Shown here piece by piece: positions 31,101 to 45,094 of a stretch of DNA of 64,000 nucleotides (within the stretch, counting starts at the first letter, position 1; each line of letters starts with the position of its first letter). Origin of the DNA: Salvelinus alpinus. Taxonomy: Eukaryota > Chordata > Actinopteri > Salmoniformes > Salmonidae. The notes under the pieces are model-generated. The model saw nothing but the letters and a program-made list of their open reading frames with translations. It was not told where the DNA came from and ran no database searches. The stretch is taken from contig NC_092091.1 in NCBI RefSeq assembly GCF_045679555.1, positions 83,779,157 through 83,843,156 on the forward strand, in the 5' to 3' direction. The position numbers were made by a program, and so were the translations under genes.

Positions 31101-34100
31101 AGGAGGGGGGGTATACTACCCCATTACACTAGGAGGGGGGGAGGGGGTATACTACCCCATTACACTAGGAGGGGGGGTATACTACCCCATTACACTAGAA
31201 GGGGGGGGGGGGTATACTACCCCATTACACTAGGAGGGGGGGAGGGGGTATACTACCCCATTACACTAGGAGGGGGTTTACTACCCCATTACACTAGGAG
31301 GGGGGGAGGGGGGTATACTACCCCATTACACTAGGAGGGGGGGTATACTACCCCATTACACTAGGAGGGGGGGAGGGGGGTATACTACCCCATTACACTA
31401 GGAGGGGGGGAATACTACCCCATTACACTAGGAGGGGGGGAGGGGGTATACTAGCCCATTACACTAGGAGGGGAAGGGAAATACTACCCAATTACACTAG
31501 GGGGGGAGGTATACTACCCCATTACACTAGGAGGGGGGGGGGGTATACTACCCCATTACACTAGGAGGGGGGGGTATACTACCCCATTACACTAGGAGGG
31601 GAGGGGGGGGGGTATACTACCCCATTACACTAGGAGGAGGGGGGGGGGTATACTACCCCATTGCACTAGGATGGGAGGTATACTACCCCATTACACTAGG
31701 ATGGGGGTATACTACCCCATTACACTAGGATGGGGGGTATACTACCCCATAATACTAGGAGGGGAGGTATACTACCCCATTATACTAGGAGGGGGGGTAT
31801 ACTACCCCATTGCACTAGGATGGGAGGTATACTACCCCATTACACTAGGATGGGGGGTATACTACCCCATAATACTAGGAGGGGAGGTATACTACCCCAT
31901 TACACTAGGATGGGGGGGGGGGTATACTACCCCATTACACTAGGAGGGGGGGGGGGTATACTACCCCATTACACTAGGATGGGAGGTATACTACCCCATT
32001 ACATTAGGAGGGGGGGTATACTACCCCATTACACTAGGAGGGGGGGTATACTACCCCATTGCACTAGGATTGGAGGTATACTACCCCATTACACAAGGAG
32101 GGGGGGGTATACTACCCCATTACACTAGGGGGGGAGGTATACTACCCCATTACGCTAGGAGGGGAGGGGGGAAATACTACCCCATTACACTAGGAGGGGG
32201 GTATACTACCCCATTACACTAGGAGGGGGGGGGGGTATACTACCCCATTACACTAGGGGGGAGGTATACTACCCCATTACGCTAGGAGGGGGGGGGTGGT
32301 GGGTATACTACCCCATTACACTAGGAGGGGGGGGGGGGAATACTACCCCATTACACTAGGAGGGGGGGTATACTACCCCATTACACTAGGAGGGGGGGTA
32401 TACTACCCCATTACACTAGGAGGGGGGGTATACTACCCCATTACACTAGGAGGGGGGGTATACTACCCCATTACACTAGGAGGGGGGGTATACTACCCCA
32501 TTACACTAGAAGGGGGGGAAAATACTACCCCATTACACTAGGAGGGGGGGGGGAATACTACCCCATTACACTAGGAGGGTGGGTATACTACCCCATTACG
32601 CTAGGAAGGGGGGGGGGGTATACTACCCCATTACACTAGGAGGGGGGGTATACTACCCCATTACACTAGGAGGGGGGGAGGGGGGTATACTACCCCATTA
32701 CACTAGAAGGGAGGGGGGGGGTATACTACCCCATTACACTAGGAGGGGGGGTATACTACCCCATTACACTAGGAGGGGGGGGGTATACTACCCCATTACA
32801 CTAGGAGGGGGGGAGGGGGTATACTACCCCATTACACTAGGAGGGGGGGTATACTACCCCATTACACTAGGAGGGGGGGAGGGGTATACTACCCCATTAC
32901 ACTAGGAGGGGAAGGGAAATACTACCCAATTACACTAGGGGGGGAGGTATACTACCCCATTACACTAGGAGGGGGGGGTATACTACCCCATTACACTAGG
33001 AGGGGGGGGGTATACTACCCCATTACACTAGGAGGGGAGGGGGGGGGTATACTACCCCATTACACTAGGAGGAGGGGGGGGGGGTATACTACCCCATTGC
33101 ACTAGGATGGGAGGTATACTACCCCATTACACTAGGATGGGGGTATACTACCCCATTACACTAGGATGGGGGGTATACTACCCCATAATACTAGGAGGGG
33201 AGGTATACTACCCCATTATACTAGGAGGGGGGGTATACTACCCCATTGCACTAGGATGGGAGGTATACTACCCCATTACACTAGGATGGGGGGTATACTA
33301 CCCCATAATACTAGGAGGGGAGGTATACTACCCCATTACACTAGGAGGGGGGGGGGGGGAGGGGGGGGGGGTATACTACCCCATTACACTAGGATGGGAG
33401 GTATACTACCCCATTACATTAGGAGGGGGGGTATACTACCCCATTACACTAGGAGGGGGGGTATACTACCCCATTGCACTAGGATTGGAGGTATACTACC
33501 CCATTACACAAGGAGGGAGGGGGGGGGTATACTACCCCATTACACTAGGGGGGGAGGTATACTACCCCATTACGCTAGGAGGGGAGGGGGGAAATACTAC
33601 CCCATTACACTAGGAGGGGGGGTATACTACCCCATTACACTAGGAGGGGGGGGGGGGGTATACTACCCCATTACACTAGGAGGGGGGGGGGAATACTACC
33701 CCATTACACTAGGAGGGGGGGTATACTACCCCATTACACTAGGAGGGGGGGTATACTACCCCATTACACTAGAAGGGGGGGAAAATACTACCCCATTACA
33801 CTAGGAGGGGGGGGGGGAATACTACCCCATTACACTAGGAGGGTGGGTATACTACCCCATTACACTAGGAAGGGGGGGGGGTATACTACCCCATTACACT
33901 AGGAGGGGGGGGGTATACTACCCCATTACACTAGGAGGGGGGGAAATACTACCCCATTACACTAGGAGGGGAGGTATACTACCCCATTACACTAGGAGGG
34001 GGGGTATACTACCCCATTACACTAGGATGGGAGGTATACTACCCCATTACATTAAGAGGGGAGGTATACTACCCCATTACATTAGGAGGGGAGGGATACT

Positions 34101-37100
34101 ACTCCATTACACTAGGAGGGGGGTATACTACCCCATTACATTAGGAGGGGGGTATACTACCCCATTACATTAGGAGGGGGGGTATACTACCCCATTACAC
34201 TAGGAGGGGGGGTATACTACCCCATTACACTAGGAGGGGAGGTATACTACCCCATTACACTAGGATGGGAGGTATACTACCCCATTACACTAGGAGGGGG
34301 GAGGTTATACTACCCCATTACACTAGGAGGGGGAGGGGTATACTACCCCATTACACTAGGAGGGGGAGGGGTATACTACCCCATTACACTAGGAGGGGGA
34401 GGGGTATACTACCCCATTACACTAGGAGGGGGAGGGGTATACTACCCCATTACACTAGGAGGGGGGTATACTACCCGATTACACTAGGATGGGAGGTATA
34501 CTACCCATTACACTAGGAGGGGGGAGGGGTATACTACCCCATTACACTAGGAGGGGGAGGGGTATACTACCCCATTACACTAGGAGGGGGGTATACTACC
34601 CCATTACACTAGGAGGGGGGGTATACTACCCCATTACACTAGGAGGGGAGGGGGGGTATACTACCCCATTACACTAGGATGGGGGGTATACTACCCCATT
34701 ACATTAGGAGGGGAGGTATACTACCCCATTACACTAGGATGGGAGGTATACTACCCCATTACACTAGGATGGGAGGTATACTACCCCATTACACTAGGAG
34801 GGGGGGGGGTATACTACCCCATTACACTAGGAGGGGGGGGGGGTATACTACCCCATTACATTAGGAGGGGGGGTATACTACCCCATTACATTAGGAGGGG
34901 AGGTATACTACCCCATTACACTAGGAGGGGGGAGCTATACTACCCCATTACACTAGGATGGGAGGTATACTACCCCATTACACTAGGAGGGGGGGGTATA
35001 CTACCCCATTACACTAGGAGGGGGGGGGTATACTACCCCATTACATTAGGAGGGGGGGTATACTACCCCATTACACTAGGAGGGGGGGTATACTACCCCA
35101 TTACACTAGGAGGGGGGGAGGTATACTACCCCATTACACTAGGATGGGGGGGGGTATACTACCCCATTACATTAGGAGGGGGGGCATACTACCCCATTAC
35201 ACTAGGATGGGGGGTATACTACCCCATTACACTAGGAGGGGGGGGTATACTACCCCATTACACTAGGATGGGAGGTATACTACCCCATTACATTAAGAGG
35301 GGAGGTATACTACCCCATTACATTAGGAGGGGAGGGATACTACTCCATTACACTAGGAGGGGGGTATACTACCCCATTACATTAGGAGGGGGGTATACTA
35401 CCCCATTACATTAGGAGGGGGGGTATACTACCCCATTACACTAGGAGGGGGGGTATACTACCCCATTACACTAGGAGGGGAGGTATACTACCCCATTACA
35501 CTAGGATGGGAGGTATACTACCCCATTACACTAGGAGGGGGGAGGTTATACTACCCCATTACACTAGGAGGGGGAGGGGTATACTACCCCATTACACTAG
35601 GAGGGGGAGGGGTATACTACCCCATTACACTAGGAGGGGGAGGGGTATACTACCCCATTACACTAGGAGGGGGAGGGGTATACTACCCCATTACACTAGG
35701 AGGGGGGTATACTACCCGATTACACTAGGATGGGAGGTATACTACCCATTACACTAGGAGGGGGGAGGGGTATACTACCCCATTACACTAGGAGGGGGAG
35801 GGGTATACTACCCCATTACACTAGGAGGGGGGTATACTACCCCATTACACTAGGAGGGGGGGTATACTACCCCATTACACTAGGAGGGGAGGGGGGGTAT
35901 ACTACCCCATTACACTAGGATGGGGGGTATACTACCCCATTACATTAGGAGGGGAGGTATACTACCCCATTACACTAGGATGGGAGGTATACTACCCCAT
36001 TACACTAGGATGGGAGGTATACTACCCCATTACACTAGGAGGGGGGGGGTATACTACCCCATTACACTAGGAGGGGGGGGGGGTATACTACCCCATTACA
36101 TTAGGAGGGGGGGTATACTACCCCATTACATTAGGAGGGGAGGTATACTACCCCATTACACTAGGAGGGGGGGAGGTATACTACCCCATTACACTAGGAT
36201 GGGAGGTATACTACCCCATTACACTAGGAGGGGGGGGTATACTACCCCATTACACTAGGAGGGGGGGGGTATACTACCCCATTACATTAGGAGGGGGGGT
36301 ATACTACCCCATTACACTAGGAGGGGGGGTATACTACCCCATTACACTAGGAGGGGGGGAGGTATACTACCCCATTACACTAGGATGGGGGGGGGTATAC
36401 TACCCCATTACATTAGGAGGGGGGGCATACTACCCCATTACACTAGGATGGGGGGTATACTACCCCATTACACTAGGAGGGGGGGAGGTATACTACCCCA
36501 TTACACTAGGGGGGGGAGGTATACTACCCCATTACACTAGGAGGGGGGTATACTACCCCATTACACTAGGAGGGGGGGTATACTACCCCATTACACTAGG
36601 ATGGGGGGCATACTACCCCATTACACTAGGAGGGGGGGTATACTAGCCCATTACACTAGGAGAGGAGGGAAATACTACCCCACTACACTAGGAGGGGGGG
36701 TATACTACCCCATTACACTAGGAGGGAGGGGGGGGATACTACCCCATTACATTAGGAGGGGGGTATACTACCCCATTACATTAGGAGGGGGGGGTATACT
36801 ACCCCATTACACTAGGAGGGGGGTATACTACCCCATTACATTAGGAGGGGGGTATACTACCCCATTACACTAGGAGGGGGGGGGGAAATACTACCCCATT
36901 ACATTAGGAGGGGGGTATACTACCCCATTACACTAGGAGGGGGGGGTATACTACCCCATTACACTAGGAGGGGGGGGTATACTACCCCATTACACTAGGG
37001 GGGGGGGGTATACTACCCCTTTACACTAGGAGGGGGGTATACTACCTCATTACACTAGGATGGGGGGTATACTACCCCAATACACTAGGGGGGGGGGGGG

Positions 37101-39388
37101 GTATACTACCCCATTACACTAGGGGGGGGGGTATACTACCCCATTACACTAGGGGGGGGTATACTACCCCATTACACTAGGATGGGGGGTATACTACCCC
37201 ATTACACTAGGAGGGGAGGTATACTACCCCATTACACTAGGAGGGGAGGTATACTACCCCATTACACTAGGAGGGGGGGTATACTACCCCATTACACTAG
37301 GAGGGGGGGTATACTACCCCATTACACTAGGGGGGGGGGTATACTACCCCATTACACTAGGATGGGGGGTATACTACCCCATTACATTAGGAGGGGGGGT
37401 ATACTACCCCATTACACTAGGAGGGGGGGAGGTATACTACCCCATTACACTAGGATGGGGGGGGGTATACTACCCCATTAATTAGGAGGGGGGGCATACT
37501 ACCCCATTACACTAGGATGGGGGGTATACTACCCCATTACACTAGGAGGGGGGGAGGTATACTACCCCATTACACTAGGGGGGGGGGGGAGGTATACTAC
37601 CCCATTACACTAGGAGGGGGGTATACTACCCCATTACACTAGGAGGGGGGGTATACTAGCCCATTACACTAGGAGAGGAGGGAAATACTACCCCATTACA
37701 TTAGGAAGGGGGGGTATACTACCCCCTTAACACTAGGAGGGGGGGGGGAAATACTACCCCATTACATTAGGAAGGGGGGGTATACTACCCCATTACACTA
37801 GGAGGGGGGTATACTACCCCACTACACTAGGAGGGGGGGTATACTACCCCATTACACTAGGAGGGAGGGGGGGATACTACCCCATTACATTAGGAGGGGG
37901 GTATACTACCCCATTACATTAGGAGGGGGGGGTATACTACCCCATTACACTAGGAGGGGGGTATACTACCCCATTACATTAGGAGGGGGGTATACTACCC
38001 CATTACACTAGGAGGGGGGGGGGAAATACTACCCCATTACATTAGGAGGGGGGTATACTACCCCATTACACTAGGAGGGGGGGGTATACTACCCCATTAC
38101 ACTAGGGGGGGGGGGTATACTACCCCTTTACACTAGGAGGGGGGTATACTACCTCATTACACTAGGATGGGGGGTATACTACCCCAATACACTAGGAGGG
38201 GGGGGGGGTATACTACCCCATTAAACTAGGAGGGGGGGTATACTACCCCATTACACTAGGGGGGGGGTATACTACCCCATTACACTAGGGGGGGGTATAC
38301 TACCCCATTACACTAGGATGGGGGGTATACTACCCCATTACACTAGGAGGGGAGGTATACTACCCCATTACACTAGGAGGGGGGGTATACTACCCCATTA
38401 CACTAGGATGGGGGGGGGGAAATACTACCCCATTACACTAGGATGGGGGGGGAAATACTACCCCATTACATTAGGAGGGGGGGGGGGTATACTACCCGAT
38501 TACACTAGGAGGGGGGTATACTACCCCATTACACTAGGAGGGGGGGTATACTACCCAATTACACTAGGAGGGGAGGTATACTACCCCATTACAGTAGAGG
38601 GGGGTATACTACCCCATTATACTAGGAGGAGGGTATACTACTCCATTATACTAGGAGGGCGGGTATACTACCCCATTACACTAGGAGGGGGGGTATACTA
38701 CCCCATTACACTAGGAGGGGAGGTATACTACCCCATTACACTAGGAGGGGGGGGGGTATACTACCCCATTACACTAGGAGGGGGGGTATACTACCCCATT
38801 ACATTAGGAGGGGAGGTATACTACCCCATTACACTAGGAGGGGGGGTATACTACCCCATTACACTAGGAGGGGGGGGGTATACTACCCCATTACACTAGG
38901 AGGGGGGGGTATACTACCCCATTACACTAGGAGGGGAGGTATACTACCCCATTACACTAGGAGGGGGGGGTATACTACCCCATTACACTAGGAGGGGGGG
39001 TATACTACCCCATTACATTAGGAGGGGAGGTATACTACCCCATTACACTAGGATGGGGGGTATACTACCCCATTACACTAGGAGGGGGGGGGGGGAAATA
39101 CTACCCCATTACATTAGGAGGGGGGTATACTACCCCATTACACTAGGAGGGGGGGGGGGGGGAAATACTACCCCATTACATTAGGAGGGGGGGTATACTA
39201 CCCCATTACACTAAGAGGGAGGTATACTACCCCATTTACTAGGAGGGGGGGGGGTATACTACCCCATTATACTAGGAGGGGGGGGGGTATACTACCCCAT
39301 TACACTAGGAGGGGGGAGGTTATACTACCCCATTACACTAGGAGGGGGGAGGTTATACTACCCCATTATACTAGGCGGGGGGGGGGGG
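28157..39388 (+). repeat. 11.2-kb G-run minisatellite (about 31-35-bp unit)
   Basis: About 340 units of TATACTACCCCATTACACTA followed by GGAG and a G-run of 4-13. The G-run length, one G/T site (GGATGGGAGG), an A/G site and a C/T site (ACATTAGG) vary. Each unit can fold as GGGGTA-TAC-TACCCC, and the plus strand is full of closely spaced G-runs. Segments are repeated at a higher level: near 28750, 31465 and 32905; 34020 and 35261; 36420 and 37490. Open frames of up to 212 codons are artefacts. Confidence 0.98.
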
Positions 39389-39588
39389 GATCTGCAGCTG
39401 TCAAACCGCTTCCAGCACCTAAAAAAAGCACCGGGAACAACATAATCATCTCCGGCCTTATTCCCTGGTACCGGAATAAAAAAACCACATATATATATAT
39501 ACATAAAAGACAGTTTGGGACCAACATTCCAGACAATCTGACCTGGGTTCAAATAATATTTGACATCTTTGAAATAGTTTGAGCGTTT
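39389..39588. other. Short non-repetitive spacer with (AT)n
   Basis: Separates two large arrays and contains a short AT microsatellite at about 39487-39502. No gene is seen. Confidence 0.5.
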
Positions 39589-42500
39589 GTTTTAGCCTGC
39601 CTGGAGTGGCAGAGAAGGGTCTGTTTTAGCCTGCCTGGAGTGGTAGAGAAGGGTCTGTTTTAGCCTGCCTGGAGTGGCAGAGAAGGGTCTGTTTTAGCCT
39701 GCCTGGAGTAGCAGAGAAGGGTTTGTTTTAGCCTGCCTGGAGTGGCAGAGAAGGGTCTGTTTTAGCCTGCCTGGAGTAGCAGAGAAGGGTTTGTTTTAGC
39801 CTGCCTGGAGTGGCAGAGAAGGGTTTGTTTTAGCCTGCCTGGAGTGGCAGAGAAGGGTCTGTTTTAGCCTGCCTGGAGTAGCAGAGAAGGGTTTGTTTTA
39901 GCCTGCCTGGAGTGGCAGAGAAGGGTCTGTTTTAGCCTGCCTGGAGTGGTAGAGAAGGGTCTGTTTTAGCCTGCCTGGAGTGGTAGAGAAGGGTCTGTTT
40001 TAGCCTGCCTGGAGTGGTAGAGAAGGGTCTGTTTTAGCCTGCCTGGAGTGGCAGAGAAGGGTTTGTTTTAGCCTGCCTGGAGTGGCAGAGAAGGGTTTGT
40101 TTTAGCCTGCCTGGAGTAGCAGAGAAGGGTTTGTTTTAGCCTGCCTGGAGTGGCAGAGAAGGGTTTGTTTTAGCCTGCCTGGAGTGGCAGAGAAGGGTCT
40201 GTTTTAGCCTGCCTGGAGTAGCAGAGAAGGGTTTGTTTTAGCCTGCCTGGAGTAGCAGAGAAGGGTTTGTTTTAGCCTGCCTGGAGTGGCAGAGAAGGGT
40301 TTGTTTTAGCCTGCCTGGAGTGGCAGAGAAGGGTTTGTTTTAGCCTGCCTGGAGTAGCAGAGAAGGGTCTGTTTTAGCCTGCCTGGAGTAGCAGAGAAGG
40401 GTCTGTTTTAGCCTGCCTGGAGTAGCAGAGAAGGGTTTGTTGTAGCCTGCCTGGAGTAGCAGAGAAGGGTTTGTTTTAGCCTGCCTGGAGTGGTAGAGAA
40501 GGGTCTGTTTTAGCCTGCCTGGAGTAGCAGAGAAGGGTTTGTTTTAGCCTGCCTGGAGTAGCAGAGAAGGGTTTGTTTTAGCCTGCCTGGAGTGGTAGAG
40601 AAGGGTCTGTTTTAGCCTGCCTGGAGTAGCAGAGAAGGGTTTGTTTTAGCCTGCCTGGAGTGGCAGAGAAGGGTCTGTTTTAGCCTGCCTGGAGTGGTAG
40701 AGAAGGGTCTGTTTTAGCCTGCCTGGAGTGGCAGAGAAGGGTCTGTTTTAGCCTGCCTGGAGTGGCAGAGAAGGGTCTGTTTTAGCCTGCCTGGAGTAGC
40801 AGAGAAGGGTCTGTTTTAGCCTGCCTGGAGTAGCAGAGAAGGGTCTGTTTTAGCCTGCCTGGAGTGGTAGAGAAGGGTCTGTTTTAGCCTGCCTGGAGTA
40901 GCAGAGAAGGGTCTGTTTTAGCCTGCCTGGAGTGGCAGAGAAGGGTTTGTTTCAGCCTGCCTGGAGTGGCAGAGAAGGGTCTGTTTTAGCCTGCCTGGAG
41001 TAGCAGAGAAGGGTTTGTTTTAGCCTGCCTGGAGTGGTAGAGAAGGGTCTGTTTTAGCCTGCCTGGAGTAGCAGAGAAGGGTTTGTTTTAGCCTGCCTGG
41101 AGTGGCAGAGAAGGGTCTGTTTTAGCCTGCCTGGAGTGGTAGAGAAGGGTCTGTTTTAGCCTGCCTGGAGTGGCAGAGAAGGGTCTGTTTTAGCCTGCCT
41201 GGAGTGGCAGAGAAGGGTCTGTTTTAGCCTGCCTGGAGTAGCAGAGAAGGGTCTGTTTTAGCCTGCCTGGAGTAGCAGAGAAGGGTCTGTTTTAGCCTGC
41301 CTGGAGAAGCAGAGAAGGGTCTGTTTTAGCCTGCCTGGAGTGGCAGAGAAGGGTTTGTTTCAGCCTGCCTGGAGAAGCAGAGAAGGGTCTGTTTTAGCCT
41401 GCCTGGAGTAGCAGAGAAGGGTCTGTTTTAGCCTGCCTGGAGAAGCAGAGAAGGGTCTGTTTTAGCCTGCCTGGAGTGGCAGAGAAGGGTTTGTTTCAGC
41501 CTGCCTGGAGTAGCAGAGAAGGGTCTGTTTTAGCCTGCCTGGAGTAGCAGAGAAGGGTTTGTTTTAGCCTGCCTGGAGTGGCAGAGAAGGGTTTGTTTCA
41601 GCCTGCCTGGAGTGGCAGAGAAGGGTCTGTTTTAGCCTGCCTGGAGTAGCAGAGAAGGGTCTGTTTTAGCCTGCCTGGAGTAGCAGAGAAGGGTCTGTTT
41701 TAGCCTGCCTGGAGTAGCAGAGAAGGGTCTGTTTTAGCCTGCCTGGAGTGGCAGAGAAGGGTTTGTTTCAGCCTGCCTGGAGTGGCAGAGAAGGGTTTGT
41801 TTCAGCCTGCCTGGAGTGGCAGAGAAGGGTCTGTTTTAGCCTGCCTGGAGTGGTAGAGAAGGGTCTGTTTTAGCCTGCCTGGAGTGGTAGAGAAGGGTCT
41901 GTTTTAGCCTGCCTGGAGTGGTAGAGAAGGGTCTGTTTTAGCCTGCCAGGAGTGGCAGAGAAGGATTTGTTTTAGCCTGTCTGGAGTGGCAGAGAAGGGT
42001 TTGTTTTAGCCTGCCTGGAGTAGCAGAGAAGGGTTTGTTTTAGCCTGCCTGGAGTGGCAGAGAAGGGTTTGTTTTAGCCTGCCTGGAGTGGCAGAGAAGG
42101 GTCTGTTTTAGCCTGCCTGGAGTAGCAGAGAAGCGTTTGTTTTAGCCTGCCTGGAGTGGCAGAGAAGGGTTTGTTTTAGCCTGCCTGGAGTGGCAGAGAA
42201 GGGTTTGTTTTAGCCTGCCTGGAGTAGCAGAGAAGGGTCTGTTTTAGCCTGCCTGGAGTAGCAGAGAAGGGTCTGTTTTAGCCTGCCTGGAGTAGCAGAG
42301 AAGGGTTTGTTTTAGCCTGCCTGGAGTAGCAGAGAAGGGTTTGTTTTAGCCTGCCTGGAGTGGTAGAGAAGGGTCTGTTTTAGCCTGCCTGGAGTAGCAG
42401 AGAAGGGTTTGTTTTAGCCTGCCTGGAGTAGCAGAGAAGGGTTTGTTTTAGCCTGCCTGGAGTGGTAGAGAAGGGTCTGTTTTAGCCTGCCTGGAGTGGT

Positions 42501-44247
42501 AGAGAAGGGTCTGTTTTAGCCTGCCTGGAGTGGTAGAGAAGGGTCTGTTTTAGCCTGCCTGGAGTGGTAGAGAAGGGTCTGTTTTAGCCTGCCTGGAGTG
42601 GTAGAGAAGGGTCTGTTTTAGCCTGCCTGGAGTGGCAGAGAAGGGTCTGTTTTAGCCTGCCTGGAGTGGTAGAGAAGGGTCTGTTTTAGCCTGCCTGGAG
42701 TAGCAGAGAAGGGTCTGTTTTAGCCTGCCTGGAGTGGCAGAGAAGGGTCTGTTTTAGCCTGCCTGGAGTAGCAGAGAAGGGTCTGTTTTAGCCTGCCTGG
42801 AGTAGCAGAGAAGGGTCTGTTTTAGCCTGCCTGGAGTGGCAGAGAAGGGTCTGTTTTAGCCTGCCTGGAGTGGCAGAGAAGGGTTTGTTTCAGCCTGCCT
42901 GGAGTGGCAGAGAAGGGTCTGTTTTAGCCTGCCTGGAGTAGCAGAGAAGGGTTTGTTTTAGCCTGCCTGGAGTGGTAGAGAAGGGTCTGTTTTAGCCTGC
43001 CTGGAGTAGCAGAGAAGGGTTTGTTTTAGCCTGCCTGGAGTGGCAGAGAAGGGTCTGTTTTAGCCTGCCTGGAGTGGTAGAGAAGGGTCTGTTTTAGCCT
43101 GCCTGGAGTGGCAGAGAAGGGTCTGTTTTAGCCTGCCTGGAGTGGCAGAGAAGGGTCTGTTTTAGCCTGCCTGGAGTAGCAGAGAAGGGTCTGTTTTAGC
43201 CTGCCTGGAGTAGCAGAGAAGGGTCTGTTTTAGCCTGCCTGGAGTAGCAGAGAAGGGTCTGTTTTAGCCTGCCTGGAGTGGCAGAGAAGGGTTTGTTTCA
43301 GCCTGCCTGGAGTGGCAGAGAAGGGTCTGTTTTAGCCTGCCTGGAGTAGCAGAGAAGGGTCTGTTTTAGCCTGCCTGGAGTAGCAGAGAAGGGTCTGTTT
43401 TAGCCTGCCTGGAGTAGCAGAGAAGGGTCTGTTTTAGCCTGCCTGGAGTGGCAGAGAAGGGTTTGTTTCAGCCTGCCTGGAGTGGCAGAGAAGGGTTTGT
43501 TTCAGCCTGCCTGGAGTGGCAGAGAAGGGTCTGTTTTAGCCTGCCTGGAGTAGCAGAGAAGGGTTTGTTTTAGCCTGCCTGGAGTGGTAGAGAAGGGTCT
43601 GTTTTAGCCTGCCTGGAGTAGCAGAGAAGGGTTTGTTTTAGCCTGCCTGGAGTGGCAGAGAAGGGTCTGTTTTAGCCTGCCTGGAGTGGTAGAGAAGGGT
43701 CTGTTTTAGCCTGCCTGGAGTGGCAGAGAAGGGTCTGTTTTAGCCTGCCTGGAGTGGCAGAGAAGGGTCTGTTTTAGCCTGCCTGGAGTAGCAGAGAAGG
43801 GTCTGTTTTAGCCTGCCTGGAGTAGCAGAGAAGGGTCTGTTTTAGCCTGCCTGGAGTAGCAGAGAAGGGTCTGTTTTAGCCTGCCTGGAGTGGCAGAGAA
43901 GGGTCTGTTTTAGCCTGCCTGGAGTGGCAGAGAAGGGTCTGTTTTAGCCTGCCTGGAGTGGCAGAGAAGGGTCTGTTTTAGCCTGCCTGGAGTGGCAGAG
44001 AAGGGTCTGTTTTAGCCTGCCTGGAGTGGCAGAGAAGGGTCTGTTTTAGCCTGCCTGGAGTGGCAGAGAAGGGTCCGTTTTAGCCTGCCTGGAGTGGCAG
44101 AGAAGGGTCTGTTTTAGCCTGCCTGGAGTGGCAGAGAAGGGTCTGTTTTAGCCTGCCTGGAGTGGCAGAGAAGGGTCTGTTTTAGCCTGCCTGGAGTGGC
44201 AGAGAAGGGTTTGTTTTAGCCTGCCTGGAGTGGCAGAGAAGGGTTTG
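39589..44247 (+). repeat. 34-bp minisatellite, about 136 units
   Basis: Core TTTTAGCCTGCCTGGAGTGG followed by CAGAGAAGGGT. Sites varying between units are GGC/AGC/GGT, TCTG/TTTG and TTTTAG/TTTCAG. Strings of about ten variant units recur in the same order at roughly 40597, 41034, 42974 and 43579, so blocks have been duplicated. Confidence 0.98.
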
Positions 44248-44424
44248 CACTTTTGAGGACTTTTCTATTGGTTCCAATGCAACAGGCAAAAATATTTCAA
44301 CTAGAACTTGAACCCAGGTCTGTACAGCGTACAGTGTACAGTGAATATTTCACATTTTCACACATTTAAAAATAAACAATGTGGAATAAATGGAATCCAT
44401 AAAATACTGAGTCTTTCAATCTTT
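44248..44424. other. Spacer between arrays, no gene seen
   Basis: About 175 bp of apparently single-copy sequence. Confidence 0.5.
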
Positions 44425-45046
44425 CCAAAATGGTGCGTGTGTCTACACAAACTGAACTGACAAGATGGTGTAAGTGTCTACACAAACTGAACTGACAAGA
44501 TGGTGTAAGTGTCTACACAAACTGAACTGACAAGATGGTGTAAGTGTCTACACAAACTGAACTGACAAGATGGTGTAAGTGTCTACACAAACTGAACTGA
44601 CAAGATGGTGTAAGTGTCTACACAAACTGAACTGACAAGATGGTGTAAGTGTCTACACAAACTGAACTGACAAGATGGTGTATGTGTCTACACAAACTGA
44701 ACTGACAAGATGGTGTAAGTGTCTACACAAACTAAACTGACAAGATGGTGTATGTGTCTACACAAACTGAACTGACAAGATGGTGTAAGTGTCTACACAA
44801 ACTGAACTGACAAGATGGTGTAAGTGTCTACACAAACTAAACTGACAAGATGGTGTATGTGTCTACACAAACTGAACTGACAAGATGGTGTAAGTGTCTA
44901 CACAAACTGAACTGACAAGATGGTGTATGTGTCTACACAAACTGAACTGACAAGATGGTGTAAGTGTCTACACAAACTAAACTGACAAGATGGTGTATGT
45001 GTCTACACAAACTGAACTGACAAGATGGTGTAAGTGTCTACACAAA
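44425..45046 (+). repeat. 35-bp minisatellite
   Basis: About 18 units with the core AACTGACAAGATGGTGTAAG followed by TGTCTACACAAACTG. A T variant (GTGTATGTGT) alternates with the A form in the right half. 45047-45094 is a short spacer. Confidence 0.97.
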
Positions 45047-45094
45047 CTGGACCGCCGGTGGCATCGACAGTTGAAATAGCAGAAGAACACTGTC

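Noticed and set aside
28157-39388. CRISPR-like array of short direct repeats
   Set aside because: The repeats are directly adjacent with only G-run and point variation. There are no unique spacers and no cas genes, and the context is a vertebrate genome. The same holds for the 23, 24, 34 and 47-bp arrays.
28157-39388. Telomeric repeat
   Set aside because: The array is G-rich but has no TTAGGG units; the G-runs are joined to a 24-bp non-telomeric sequence.
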